Assembly (NCBI RefSeq): GCF_019397265.1
Contig: NZ_CP068985.1
Coordinates: 5,498,501 to 5,562,500 of the forward strand
Length of the DNA: 64,000 nucleotides
Source: Nonomuraea coxensis DSM 45129
Lineage (GTDB): Bacteria > Actinomycetota > Actinomycetes > Streptosporangiales > Streptosporangiaceae
Direction: 5' to 3'
Position 1 is the first letter of the stretch, and each line of letters opens with the position of its first letter. The notes under the pieces were generated by a model that was not told where the DNA came from, searched no databases, and saw nothing but the letters and a program-made list of their open reading frames with translations. Below, piece after piece: positions 50,917-59,738 of this stretch. Position numbers and translations under genes: made by a program.

Positions 50917-52989
50917 TCAGACCCGCTCCAGCTCGATCACCACCACCGAGGCGGGCTGGAGCGCCGGGGCCGGCAGCCCCAGCTCGGCCAGCGCCGCCCC
51001 CGGCAGCCGCACCGGCTCACTCGCCCACCACGGCATGAGCGCCGAGCCGGGCACCGGACCGGCCACGCGCACCTCGTAGCGGGCGGCCGGGTCCAGGCCC
51101 GGCAGCCGCAGCGGCGCGGGGGCCGACTCCGGCCGCGAGGCGAGCTGCGCGTAGCCGAACACCGCCCGCTCCGGCAGCACCACGCCGTGCAGCAGCGCCG
51201 ACGGGTCCGGATGGTCGGCGCGGACCACCCGCCCAGCGTGCAGCACCGGCCGCAGCCGCTTGTGCAGCGCGATCCAGACGGCCAGCTCCTCCAGCTCCGC
51301 CTCGCTCGCCGAGGTGAGGTCCCACTCCACGCCCATGTGCCCGAACAGGGCGGTGCCCGCGCGGAAGGCCAGCGGCAGCGACCGGCCGGTGATGTGGTCG
51401 CGCGGCGCGCCGACGTGCGCCCCCATGCGCTCCGGCGGCACCAGCAGCCCGGTCCAGCGCTGGATCGCCTGCCGGTCGAGTGCGTCGTTGCTGTCGGAGG
51501 CCCACACCCGGTCGGTACGCGCCAGCACCCCGTAGTCGACGCGGGCGCCGCCCGACGAGCACGACTCGATCTCCAGCCCCGGATGGCGGGCGCGCAGCTC
51601 GTCCAGCAGGCGGTAGGCCGCGAGGGTCTGCGCGTGCACGCCCGACACCCCGTCGTGGACGGGCTCGGCGATGTCGCGGTTGTGGTCCCACTTGAGGTAG
51701 TCGAGGGCGTACTCGCCGATCAGCGCGTCGATGCGCTCCAGCAGGTACGCGTACACCTCGGGCCTGGCCAGGTCGAGCGTCTGCTGGTTGCGGTGCGGCG
51801 GCGGCAGGCGCCCGGCGTGGCCGAGGACCCAGTCGGGGTGGGCGCGGGCCAGGTCGGAGTCCGGGTTGACCATCTCCGGCTCGAACCACAGGCCGAACTG
51901 CATGCCGAGCTCGCGCACGCGCTTCGCCAGCGGGTGCAGGCCGGCGGGCCAGACGCCCTCGTCGACGTACCAGTCGCCGAGCCCGGCCCGGTCGTCGCGG
52001 CGGTGGCGGAACCAGCCGTCGTCGAGCACGAACCGCTCGACCCCGGCCGCCGCGGCCCGGCCGGCCAGCTCCAGCAGCCGGTCCAGACCGTGGTCGAAGT
52101 ACGTCGCCTCCCAGTTGTTGAGCGTGACCGGCCGGACCGGCAGCGGCCGGGCGGCGCGCAGGTGGTCGTGCAGCCGGGCGCTCGCCCCGTCCAGGCCCTC
52201 CGCCGACCAGGTGAAGTAGACGAGCGGCGTGCGGTAGCTCTCGCCCTGCCGCAGGACGATCTCGCCGGGCTCGGGCAGCTCGCCCGCCCCCAGCAGCGCC
52301 GCCCCCTCCTGCAGCCGCTCGGCGTAGTGGACGTGGTCGCCGCTCCAGCCTGCGTGCACCGCCCACACCTCGCCGGAGCGGAAGCCGAAGCCCGCGCCGC
52401 CCGCCACGAGCAGGCCGGTCGCGTCGTGCCCGGTCCTGCCGCGCCGGTTCTCCCTGCTCCACACGCCGTGCCCGAACGCCCGCCGCTGCGGCACCTTCTC
52501 CAGCGCCCAGCGCCCGGTGAAGTCCAGCAGCTCGTCGGCCCGCGCCGGCACCGGCAGCGCGCACACCAGGCCCGCCAGCCGGTACGCCGAGGCGGCCGTG
52601 TTCGTCACCGTGTGCCGCAGCGTCACCACGCCGTGGGCGTCCATGGCCACCTCGCTCACCAGCGCCAGGCCCGCCCGCTCGTCGGCGGCCGTGACCGTCA
52701 CGGTGCCGCCCCGGCCCGGCTCCGCCGAGACGTCCACGCCTGCCGTCGTCCAGCGCACCGGCCAGTGCTCGCCGTCGCGGGAGCCCGCGAGGCCGGGGCG
52801 GCCGTACCAGCCGTCGCCCTGGGCGGGCAGCAGCGGCGGCGCCGGCACCAGGGACGCCAGCAGGGGAAGCAGCTCGGCCCCGTCGTCCGTGCCGGGCGCG
52901 GCGCCGAAGTGGCGGACGCGGGGCAGGCCGGGGCCGGAGGCGTCGAGCAGGAGGGCGACATCCGCCGCGGACAGCATCAGGAAGGACAA
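50917..52989 (-). CDS. Alpha-galactosidase, glycoside hydrolase family 36
   Basis: The product of about 690 residues has a GH36 N-terminal beta-sandwich, a TIM barrel (LNNWEATYFD, VLDDGWF) and a C-terminal beta domain. The predicted nucleophile is Asp435 in LKWDHNR and the acid/base is Asp499 in WASDSND. It removes alpha-1,6-galactose from raffinose-type sugars or galactomannan. No signal peptide is seen. GAGGAG six bases before a TTG at 52989 sets the start, although the frame is open to 53007. Confidence 0.95.
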   Translation of the reverse strand: MSFLMLSAADVALLLDASGPGLPRVRHFGAAPGTDDGAELLPLLASLVPAPPLLPAQGDGWYGRPGLAGSRDGEHWPVRWTTAGVDVSAEPGRGGTVTVTAADERAGLALVSEVAMDAHGVVTLRHTVTNTAASAYRLAGLVCALPVPARADELLDFTGRWALEKVPQRRAFGHGVWSRENRRGRTGHDATGLLVAGGAGFGFRSGEVWAVHAGWSGDHVHYAERLQEGAALLGAGELPEPGEIVLRQGESYRTPLVYFTWSAEGLDGASARLHDHLRAARPLPVRPVTLNNWEATYFDHGLDRLLELAGRAAAAGVERFVLDDGWFRHRRDDRAGLGDWYVDEGVWPAGLHPLAKRVRELGMQFGLWFEPEMVNPDSDLARAHPDWVLGHAGRLPPPHRNQQTLDLARPEVYAYLLERIDALIGEYALDYLKWDHNRDIAEPVHDGVSGVHAQTLAAYRLLDELRARHPGLEIESCSSGGARVDYGVLARTDRVWASDSNDALDRQAIQRWTGLLVPPERMGAHVGAPRDHITGRSLPLAFRAGTALFGHMGVEWDLTSASEAELEELAVWIALHKRLRPVLHAGRVVRADHPDPSALLHGVVLPERAVFGYAQLASRPESAPAPLRLPGLDPAARYEVRVAGPVPGSALMPWWASEPVRLPGAALAELGLPAPALQPASVVVIELERV

Positions 52990-53125
52990 GCCGGGCTCCT
53001 CACGCAAACGGGCTCAGGGGGTGTGACGCGCGGAAAGACGCTATCGAACCCGGCCCCGCCAGGCGAGGGAAGGCCCCTCCGGCGGGCGGTCGCCGGAGGG
53101 GCCTCGATCGGGGTGGGGACGGCGT

Positions 53126-54571
53126 TCAGACGGAGATCCGCCCGGCGCCCGCGCCCCCGGTCACGATGGACTTGACGTTGCAGGGGGTGTCCAGCGTGTA
53201 GGAGTAGGGGATGGAGGCGACGCTGCCGCCCGCCTCGCCGCTGCCGGAGTTGACGAAGCAGTTGTTGCGCGCGACCAGGCTGCCCGGGCCGGAGTCGCCC
53301 TCGCCCCGGTGGTACGGGTCGTCGGTGTTCTCGAAGTAGTTGCCCTCGACCAGCACGCCCGCCTCCTGGGTGGAGGCTACGCCGTAGCTGCCGATGTTGC
53401 CGTAGAAGTTGTTGTAGACGTGCACCGGGTTGCCGAAGCGCACCCGCGGGTGGCGCTGGTTGGTGCCGTCGAACCAGTTGTGGTGGTAGGTCACCCGCAG
53501 GTGGCCGCGGTCCTCCGAGCCGTTGCCGTCGTCGTGGCCGAGCAGCATCGTCTTGTCGTGGGAGCTGACCCTGTTCCAGGAGATGGTGACGTAGTCGCTG
53601 GCCCGCTTGACGTCGACCGCGCCGTCGTAGCCGTTGCTGAAGCTGTTGTGGTCGATCCACACCCGGGTCGAGTACTGGACGTTGATGGCGTCGTCGTTCC
53701 AGTTCCTGAAGGTGAGGTTGCGGACGATGACGTTGGACGCCTGGGAGATGTTGAGCCCGCAGCCGGAGATGACGGCGCCGGAGTTGCCGAGGATCGTCTT
53801 GTTGGAGCCGACCTTCAGCATGCCTGAGCAGGAGATCGTGCCGGAGACCCGGATCACCGCCGCGCCGCTCGCGGACAGGGCGCTGGACAGGGCCGAGGAG
53901 GAGGTGACGGTGGTCGGGCTGGTGCCGCCGCCGCCCGTGGTGCCGCCGCCCTGCGTGGCCCAGCCGACCAGGCCGTTCGGGGTTCCGCCGCCGGGCGGCG
54001 GCGTGGTGGGCGTGGTCGTCGGGGTCGGGCCGGTGGTGCCGCCGCTCGCGGGCGCCAGCCTCCACTGCTTGGTGGCGACCGAGTCGCAGGAGTTGACCTG
54101 CACCAGGGCGCCGGAGGAGGTGGAGTTGTCCTTGGTGTTGAGGCACTTGCCGCCGTTGGCGTTGGCGATCCTGACGGTGCCGCCGGACTCGGTCACCGTC
54201 CAGGTCTGGGACGAGGCGCCGGTGCAGCTCTCCTGCTGCACGGCCTTGCCCGCGGAGGTGCTCGCGCCCTCCACGCCCGCGCACTTGCCGCTGTGGGCGG
54301 CCTTGACCGTGTAGCCGGAGCCGGCGGCGGCCAGGTTCCAGACCTGGCCGGAGCCGCCGCAGCCGGCCTGGGTGAGCTGGACGCCGTCGGACGTTCCGGC
54401 GCCCGGCACGGTGAGGCACAGGCCGCTCGCGTTGTTCACGATCGTGTACGCCCCGGGCGCGGGAGCGGCCTCCGCCGCCGAGGCCATGACGACGCCGGTC
54501 ACCGCGGAGGCGGTGAGGGTGACGACGCCCGCGAGGACCGCGCCCGTCCTGCCGATGGATTCGTGTCGCAC
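53126..54571 (-). CDS. Secreted pectate lyase (PL1) with ricin-type lectin domain
   Basis: The product of about 481 residues has a signal peptide (1-41, AEA cleavage), a ricin-B/CBM13 domain (about 42-170 with QVW, QTW and QWR repeats), a Thr/Pro/Gly linker and a PL1 beta-helix. Beta-helix marks are NWNDDAINVQ, VWIDHNSF and the catalytic Arg region QRHPRVRFG. It cleaves polygalacturonate outside the cell with Ca2+. AAGGAG seven bases before the GTG sets the start. A promoter with an internal palindrome lies upstream, so expression is probably sugar-regulated. Confidence 0.93.
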   Translation of the reverse strand: MRHESIGRTGAVLAGVVTLTASAVTGVVMASAAEAAPAPGAYTIVNNASGLCLTVPGAGTSDGVQLTQAGCGGSGQVWNLAAAGSGYTVKAAHSGKCAGVEGASTSAGKAVQQESCTGASSQTWTVTESGGTVRIANANGGKCLNTKDNSTSSGALVQVNSCDSVATKQWRLAPASGGTTGPTPTTTPTTPPPGGGTPNGLVGWATQGGGTTGGGGTSPTTVTSSSALSSALSASGAAVIRVSGTISCSGMLKVGSNKTILGNSGAVISGCGLNISQASNVIVRNLTFRNWNDDAINVQYSTRVWIDHNSFSNGYDGAVDVKRASDYVTISWNRVSSHDKTMLLGHDDGNGSEDRGHLRVTYHHNWFDGTNQRHPRVRFGNPVHVYNNFYGNIGSYGVASTQEAGVLVEGNYFENTDDPYHRGEGDSGPGSLVARNNCFVNSGSGEAGGSVASIPYSYTLDTPCNVKSIVTGGAGAGRISV

Positions 54572-54681
54572 GTTTCTGCTCCTTGCCGGCCCGGGCAGAC
54601 CTGTCAGGTCTGCGGATGGTGTCCCCCCAGCGAGCATCCGTTCACATACATGATCGACGTACGTGAAAGCGAACACGCCAC

Positions 54682-54710
54682 AGCGTAGGTAAGCGCTTTC
54701 CCGGTGTCAA
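54682..54710 (-). promoter_or_regulatory. Pectate lyase promoter with a LacI-type operator in its spacer
   Basis: On the minus strand TTGACA (54710-54705) is followed after exactly 17 bases by TACGCT (54687-54682). The spacer contains GGAAAGCGCTTACC (54701-54688), a palindrome centred on AAGCGCTT, the core of LacI/CcpA-type operators. The leader to the GTG is about 100 bases. Confidence 0.75.
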
Positions 54711-54834
54711 TCGCCGCTGAAAGTTTCATCACAGCGGCTTGTCGAGTTCGGTGATCCAGGCCGCCACCTGCGGTGACTCCCCTGCGTGCGCGGCCGTGAG
54801 CGGCCCGCACGGTGGCCAGCCCTCCGGCGATCGT

Positions 54835-54853
54835 TTAGGTTAGGCTCACCTAA
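54835..54853. promoter_or_regulatory. Iron box (DtxR/IdeR site)
   Basis: TTAGGTTAGGCTCACCTAA at 54835-54853 matches the 19-bp DtxR/IdeR consensus TTAGGTTAGSCTAACCTAA at all but one position. It lies 20 bases before the ATG of the siderophore-interacting protein, predicting repression by iron-loaded regulator. Confidence 0.92.
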
Positions 54854-54873
54854 CGTTGCTGGAGGAGTCGGGG

Positions 54874-55791
54874 ATGAGCTCGCCGTTTCACATGTTCCAC
54901 GTCCAGGTGGACCGGCTGCGGCGGCTGAGCCCGTCGTTCCTGCGGGTCACCTTCACCGGGGACGACCTGTGCCATTTCGCCGACAACGGTTACGACCAGC
55001 GGATCAAGCTCGTCCTGCCGCTGCCCGGGTGCGGGCTGTCGTACCTGCCGTCCGGGGCGGACTGGTACCAGCAGTGGCGGCAGCTCGACGACTCCAGGCG
55101 CAACCCCATCCGCACCTACACCGCGCGCCAGGTGCGGGCGCACGCCGGCGAGCTGGACGTGGACGTCGTCATGCACCCCGACGGCGGGCCGGTCGCCCGC
55201 TGGGCGGAGCGGGTCCAGCCAGGCGACGAGGCCGCGATCCTCGGCCCCGACGCCCGCTACGACGGGGTGCACGGCGGGCTGGAGTTCCGGCTGCCCACCG
55301 GCGGCACCACCGTGCTGCTCGCCGGCGACGAGACCGCCGTGCCCGCCATCTGCTCCGTCCTGGAGCGCCTGCCCGCCGGGGTCACCGGCGAGGCCCTGAT
55401 GGAGGTGCCCTTCGACGACGACGCCCTGCCCGTCGAGACCTCCTGCTCGGTGCGCGTCGGCTGGCTCGCCAGGAACGGCGGCGAGCGCGGCGGACAGCTC
55501 GTCCCCGCCGTCCAGGCCGCCGCCCAGCGGCTGCTGTCCTCCTCCGGCGGGCGGCCTGACGGCCTCCGCGACGCCGCCCCCGACGCGGACATGGACGTCG
55601 ACGTGGACGCCGGGGAGCTGTGGGAGGTGCCGCAGGAGGACGCCGCCGACCCGCTGTACGCCTGGCTGGCGGGCGAGGCGGGCGTGATCAAGACGCTGCG
55701 GCGGCATCTGGTGGGCGAGCGGGGGATGGACCGGCGGGCGGTCGCGTTCATGGGGTACTGGCGTGAGGGCCGCGCCGAGGGCGGCGGCTGA
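54874..55791 (+). CDS. Siderophore-interacting protein, FAD/NAD(P)H ferric reductase
   Basis: The 305-residue protein has an FAD-binding beta-barrel with NPIRTYTARQVR (the FAD-binding RxYT motif) and a C-terminal SIP domain (LLAGDETAVPAI, WLAGEAGVIKTLRRHL, MGYWREG). It reduces ferric siderophores in the cytosol to release iron. GGAGGAG at 54861-54867 six bases before the ATG at 54874 sets the start. The iron box upstream shows iron control. An Asp-rich insert lies at about 230-250. No siderophore cluster adjoins. Confidence 0.93.
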   Translation: MSSPFHMFHVQVDRLRRLSPSFLRVTFTGDDLCHFADNGYDQRIKLVLPLPGCGLSYLPSGADWYQQWRQLDDSRRNPIRTYTARQVRAHAGELDVDVVMHPDGGPVARWAERVQPGDEAAILGPDARYDGVHGGLEFRLPTGGTTVLLAGDETAVPAICSVLERLPAGVTGEALMEVPFDDDALPVETSCSVRVGWLARNGGERGGQLVPAVQAAAQRLLSSSGGRPDGLRDAAPDADMDVDVDAGELWEVPQEDAADPLYAWLAGEAGVIKTLRRHLVGERGMDRRAVAFMGYWREGRAEGGG

Positions 55792-55812
55792 CGCCGTCGC
55801 CGGCGCGGCGCC

Positions 55813-56622
55813 TCATCGGGCGAGACGCTGGAGCTGCCCTTCGTGGATGCCGCTCACCCACTCCCAGCCGGGCCTGGCCGACGGGCCGATCCGCGGGTCG
55901 GCGGGAGCCCGGCCGTCACGCAACGCCCGTACGTACGCCCGGTCCAGGTCGATCCGCGCCTGCGCCTCGCCGGGCCCGCCGACGGACCCGTGGCCGGGGA
56001 CGACGACGTCGACGTCGGCCGCCACGTCCTGGAGCAGCTCCAGCGCGGCGAGGTAGTCCTCGACCGGGTCGGCGGCGCCCTCCAGGTCGAGCATCGGGAC
56101 CAGGACGTCGGAGAGCATGTCGCCGGCGACGAGAACCCGGCGTTCCCCGATCAGCAGCGCCGCGTGCCCCGGGGCGTGCGCCTGATGCTCGATGATCCGG
56201 ACCTGAGGGCCGTCCCAGGGGATCTGCCCGGTCCCGGGGGGCAGGCCGGTGACGAGGCCGAACAGGTCCAGCGGCACCTGCCCGGCGATCTCCGTCTCCA
56301 GCAGGTGGTCGGCGACGCGGGCCGTCACGTCCGGGTCCGACAGCAGGTCCCTGACGGTGTCCGCGCAGCGCGCCGTGCCGTGGCGGGGCGCCTCGCCGAG
56401 CCGGGCGTGCCAGAGCAGGTGATCCCAGTCCGGATGCGTGGAGAACCCCGCCACCACGGGCTGACCCGATGCGGCGAGGTCGTCCGCGAGGCAGTCCAGC
56501 TCGGACCCGGTCACCCCGGGATCGATGAGCAGCACGCCGGCCCGGCCCTGCACCACGACGGCGTTGCTCTGCACGAACGCGCTCTCGTGGACCAGCACAC
56601 CCTCCGCGACCCGGGTCAGCAC
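55813..56622 (-). CDS. MBL-fold metallohydrolase with altered metal motif
   Basis: The 269-residue protein has the metallo-beta-lactamase fold (LLIDPGVTGSE, STHPDWDHLL, HAPGHAALL, LVAGDMLSD, VVPGHGSVGG). The first metal motif reads His63-Pro-Asp65-Trp-Asp67-His68, so Asp replaces the second His of HxHxDH; the other ligands look intact. Substrate unknown. GGAGG before the GTG at 56622 sets the start, which overlaps the reductase stop by seven bases. Confidence 0.88.
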   Translation of the reverse strand: MLTRVAEGVLVHESAFVQSNAVVVQGRAGVLLIDPGVTGSELDCLADDLAASGQPVVAGFSTHPDWDHLLWHARLGEAPRHGTARCADTVRDLLSDPDVTARVADHLLETEIAGQVPLDLFGLVTGLPPGTGQIPWDGPQVRIIEHQAHAPGHAALLIGERRVLVAGDMLSDVLVPMLDLEGAADPVEDYLAALELLQDVAADVDVVVPGHGSVGGPGEAQARIDLDRAYVRALRDGRAPADPRIGPSARPGWEWVSGIHEGQLQRLAR

Positions 56623-57212
56623 GAGCTCGCCTCCTTCACGTCCTGCACGGCGTAGCGGTGCATCGTGACCCCCTGGCTGAACGACCGCTGCTCGATCAGG
56701 TCGAGCTCGATCGGCACGTCGTAGTCGTCGAACAGCGGCCTGCCGAAGCCGAGGACCGCGGGATGGGTGAAGAGCAGCAGCTCGTCGAGGAGCCCCGCCC
56801 TGAGCAGCTGCGTCGCGAGCGTCGCGCCGCCCACGCTGATGCCGCCGTCGGTCCCGGCCCGCAGGGCGGCGAGCTGCTCGATCGCGTCGTCGCCGCCGAT
56901 GACCCGGGTGTTGTGACCGGCGTCGCGGCGCGTGCGGGAGACCAGCACCTTGGGCTTGGCGGTCCAGATCTCGCCGTACTCCCGCATGACGTCCGGCAGC
57001 GACGTGTCCTCGTGCGCCCGCGGCCAGTACTCCTCCATCACCTCGTAGTACACCCGGCCGTGGACCATGAGCGCGAGCGCCCTCGTCAGCTCGTTGGCCG
57101 CGCGGTGCAGCTCCTCGTCGACGCGCAGCCACTCGCCGGCGCCGTTGTCCCCCGGAACTTGCTCGATGCGCAGGTCGAGGGATACCTGCATCGCATAGAC
57201 GAAGCGGCCCAT
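56616..57212 (-). CDS. Dihydrofolate reductase-fold protein (RibD C-terminal type)
   Basis: The product of about 198 residues matches the YyaP/RibD-C branch of the DHFR fold: an N-terminal FVYAMQVSLDLRIE, a LVHGRVYYEVMEEYWP-like segment (beginning LMVHGR), then SVGGATLATQLLRAGLLDEL. It probably binds NADPH; its substrate is unknown. GAGGAG lies before the ATG at 57212. It is divergent from an HxlR gene, the classic partner of such oxidoreductases, and co-transcribed with the MBL gene. Confidence 0.9.
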   Translation of the reverse strand: MGRFVYAMQVSLDLRIEQVPGDNGAGEWLRVDEELHRAANELTRALALMVHGRVYYEVMEEYWPRAHEDTSLPDVMREYGEIWTAKPKVLVSRTRRDAGHNTRVIGGDDAIEQLAALRAGTDGGISVGGATLATQLLRAGLLDELLLFTHPAVLGFGRPLFDDYDVPIELDLIEQRSFSQGVTMHRYAVQDVKEASSC

Positions 57213-57234
57213 CAGCTCCTCATCCCAAGTGGTT

Positions 57235-57249
57235 GTAGTATGCAACTAC
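57235..57249. promoter_or_regulatory. Inverted repeat, candidate HxlR operator
   Basis: GTAGT-ATGCA-ACTAC at 57235-57249 is a perfect five-base inverted repeat in the 73-bp gap between the divergent reductase and HxlR genes. It is AT-richer than its surroundings, as expected for a shared operator. Confidence 0.55.
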
Positions 57250-57285
57250 TATCGGGAGGGCGAAATACCTGTCAAGGAGGGAATC

Positions 57286-57789
57286 GTGGAACCACGGTCC
57301 GGCTGTCCGGTCAACGCCGCCGTCGAGGTGCTCGGAGACCGCTGGTCGCTGCTCGTGCTGCGCGACATCATGTTCGGCGACCGCCGCTACTTCCGTGGGC
57401 TGCTCACCGGGTCGGCCGAGGGCATCGCCTCGAACATCCTCGCCGACCGCCTCGTACGGCTCGTCGAGGCGGGGATCCTCACCCGCGGCACCGCCGTACG
57501 GGGACAGCGTGCCCGCTACAGCCTCACCGAGGCCGGCATCCGGACTCTGCCCGTCATCCACGCCCTCGGCGACTGGGGCCTCGACTGGCGCCCGGGCAGC
57601 GACGAGCTCCGAGCCCGGCAGCAGTTCCTGCGCGACCAGGGCCCGGCGTTCCTGGAGGAGCTCATGGACGAGCTTCGCGTCCGCCACCTCGGCGCGCCGG
57701 CGAAGCCGCACGACGGTCCAGGCCCGTTCGAGCGTCTGGAGGCCGCCTGCGCCGCGGCGGCCGGCCGGGAAGAGGCCGGCGGGGGGTGA
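57286..57789 (+). CDS. HxlR family transcriptional regulator
   Basis: The 167-residue winged-helix protein has the HxlR marks: SGCPVNAAVEVLGDRWSLLVLRDI with Cys at about residue 6, then RYFRGLLTGSAEGIASNILADRL. The N-terminal Cys often senses electrophiles or redox state. AAGGAGGG six bases before the GTG at 57286 sets the start. The C-terminal 60 residues extend beyond the usual length of about 110 and resemble no known domain. It likely controls the divergent reductase/MBL pair. Confidence 0.92.
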   Translation: MEPRSGCPVNAAVEVLGDRWSLLVLRDIMFGDRRYFRGLLTGSAEGIASNILADRLVRLVEAGILTRGTAVRGQRARYSLTEAGIRTLPVIHALGDWGLDWRPGSDELRARQQFLRDQGPAFLEELMDELRVRHLGAPAKPHDGPGPFERLEAACAAAAGREEAGGG

Positions 57790-57825
57790 CGGAGGTTCAG
57801 TCCGAGGGCGGGGCGCAGGCCGCCG

Positions 57826-58176
57826 TCAGGGTGTCGCGCTCCCGCTCCGCCGGGGGGCGTACCCAGGTGCGGCCTCACCCAGGGCGGCGAACCCGCCGGC
57901 GAGCAGCGGCAGCGAGACCAGCAGCGGCGGCGTCCCGTCCACGGCCAGCACTCCCCGGTCCCAGTCCGGCCGCAGTGCCTCGCCCGTGGCGTCGTACGCG
58001 CCCAGCCCCTCCACGAACGCGGCGTCCGCCTCCGGCGTCAGGCCCGGCTCCCACTCCACCGCCCGCCCGGCCGTGAGAGCGCCGCCGGTGTCCGCGCGGG
58101 CGGGCCGTTCACGGCGCAGCCACCAGAGCACGATCCCGACGACGGCGGCGGCCGGCACCGCGACTGCGATCCACAC
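57826..58176 (-). CDS. Small single-pass membrane protein, unknown
   Basis: The 116-residue product has one N-terminal transmembrane helix (about 2-20) followed by RRERPAR and a soluble tail with EWEPGLTPEADAAFVEGLGAYD. I do not recognise the family. GGGGAG six bases before the GTG supports translation. It is divergent from the RNB ribonuclease gene; a short CCGCC/GGCGG hairpin lies in the gap. Confidence 0.7.
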   Translation of the reverse strand: MWIAVAVPAAAVVGIVLWWLRRERPARADTGGALTAGRAVEWEPGLTPEADAAFVEGLGAYDATGEALRPDWDRGVLAVDGTPPLLVSLPLLAGGFAALGEAAPGYAPRRSGSATP

Positions 58177-58286
58177 GTTGCGCTCCCCCTCGTACCTACC
58201 GGGGCAGCAGCGTAATGTGAGCGATCACGCAAAGCGGTAATTTCGCAAAAAGCCCCGCCGTGAGGCGGTCTCGATAGGTTGTGCGC

Positions 58287-59714
58287 GTGTCGATGATTCA
58301 GGTTCCCGAAGAGATCCCGCTGAAGCTGGAAGACGGGTTCGACCGGATCGGGCGGGAGCTGGCGCTGCCCACCGGCTTCCCGCCCGTCGTGCTGGACGAG
58401 GCGGCGTGGGTGGCGCAGGTGCCGCGGCTCAGCGGCGAGGATCTCACGGACGTGCCGTTCGTCACCATCGACCCGCCCGGCTCCCTGGACCTCGACCAGG
58501 CCCTCCACCTGGAACGGCTGCGCGCCGGCTACCGGGTCTGGTACGCCGTCGCCGACGTCGGCGCGTTCGTCCGCCCCGGCGGGATCATCGACGCCGAGGC
58601 CCGGGCCAGGGGCGAGACGGTGTACATGCCACAGGGCAAGGTCCCGCTGCATCCCCAGGTCCTGTCCGAGGGCGCGGCCAGCCTGCTGCCCGGCCTGCCC
58701 CGCCCGGCCGCGGTGTGGCGGATCGACCTCGACGCCGACGGCCGGACGATCGGCGCCGACGTGCGGCGCGCCCTGGTACGCAGCCGCGAACGCCTCGACT
58801 ACGCCTACGTGCAGGCCGCCGTCGACACCGGCACCGCCGACGGCGTGCTCGGGTTACTGGCCGAGATCGGGCGGCTGCGGCTGGAGCTGGAGCGCGAGCG
58901 CGGAGGCGTCACCCTGCCGACGCCCGAGCAGGAGGTCGTCCCGGACGGCGACGGCTACCGGCTGGAGTTCCGGCTGCCGCTGCCCGCCGAGGCGTGGAAC
59001 GCGCAGATCTCGCTGCTGACCGGCATGGCCGCGGCCGCGATGATGCTCGACGCGGAGATCGGCATCCTGCGCGTGCTGCCCGCGTCCCGGCGGGACGACC
59101 TGGCCAAGGTCCGCCGGGTGGCGGAGGCGCTGGACGTGCCGTGGCCGGACGGCGCCGGGTACGGCGAGGTGGTGCACGGCTTGGATCCGAAGAACCCGCG
59201 GCAGGCGGCGTTCCTGCACGAGTCGCGGGTGCTGCTGCGCGGCTCCGGCTACGAGGCGTTCGACGGGGCGCCGCCGAAGGAGGCGGAGCACGCGGCGGTC
59301 GCGGCGCCGTACGCGCACGTCACGGCCCCGCTCAGGCGGCTGGTCGACCGGTACGCGACCGAGGTGTGCCTGGCGGTCGCGGCCGGCGAGCCGGTGCCCG
59401 CCGACGTGCGGGCGGGTCTCGCCGGCCTGCCGGAGCTGATGGCGGTGTCCGGGCGGCGGGCCTCGGCGGTGGACCGGGCGTGCGTGGACCTGGTGGAGGC
59501 GTTCCTGCTGCGGGGGCGGGTCGGGGAGGCGTTCGAGGCGGTGGTGATCGACGTGGACGAGCGGCGCGGCGGCGGCCAGGTCCAGCTCGTCGATCCCGCG
59601 GTGATCGCCCGCTGCGACGGGGCGCTACCGCTCGGCGCGCGGGTCACGGTCCGCCTGACCAAGGCCGATCCGTCCACCCGCGAGGTCCGCTTCACCCTCG
59701 ACGGCTCCCCCTGA
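58287..59714 (+). CDS. RNB-domain 3'-5' exoribonuclease (RNase II/R superfamily)
   Basis: The product of about 475 residues has an RNB domain with the Asp cluster in TIDPPGSLDLDQAL (Asp62, Asp68, Asp70) and an AHVTAPLRRLVDRY segment. It lacks the cold-shock domains and has only a vestigial S1-like end, shorter than RNase R. Similar short RNB proteins occur across actinomycetes. GTGs at 58281 and 58287 and an ATG at 58293 compete; TAGGTT at 58275-58280 would make 58287 a leaderless start. Confidence 0.92.
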   Translation: MSMIQVPEEIPLKLEDGFDRIGRELALPTGFPPVVLDEAAWVAQVPRLSGEDLTDVPFVTIDPPGSLDLDQALHLERLRAGYRVWYAVADVGAFVRPGGIIDAEARARGETVYMPQGKVPLHPQVLSEGAASLLPGLPRPAAVWRIDLDADGRTIGADVRRALVRSRERLDYAYVQAAVDTGTADGVLGLLAEIGRLRLELERERGGVTLPTPEQEVVPDGDGYRLEFRLPLPAEAWNAQISLLTGMAAAAMMLDAEIGILRVLPASRRDDLAKVRRVAEALDVPWPDGAGYGEVVHGLDPKNPRQAAFLHESRVLLRGSGYEAFDGAPPKEAEHAAVAAPYAHVTAPLRRLVDRYATEVCLAVAAGEPVPADVRAGLAGLPELMAVSGRRASAVDRACVDLVEAFLLRGRVGEAFEAVVIDVDERRGGGQVQLVDPAVIARCDGALPLGARVTVRLTKADPSTREVRFTLDGSP

Positions 59715-59738
59715 GACGCTCCCCCTCGTGGGCGGGGC

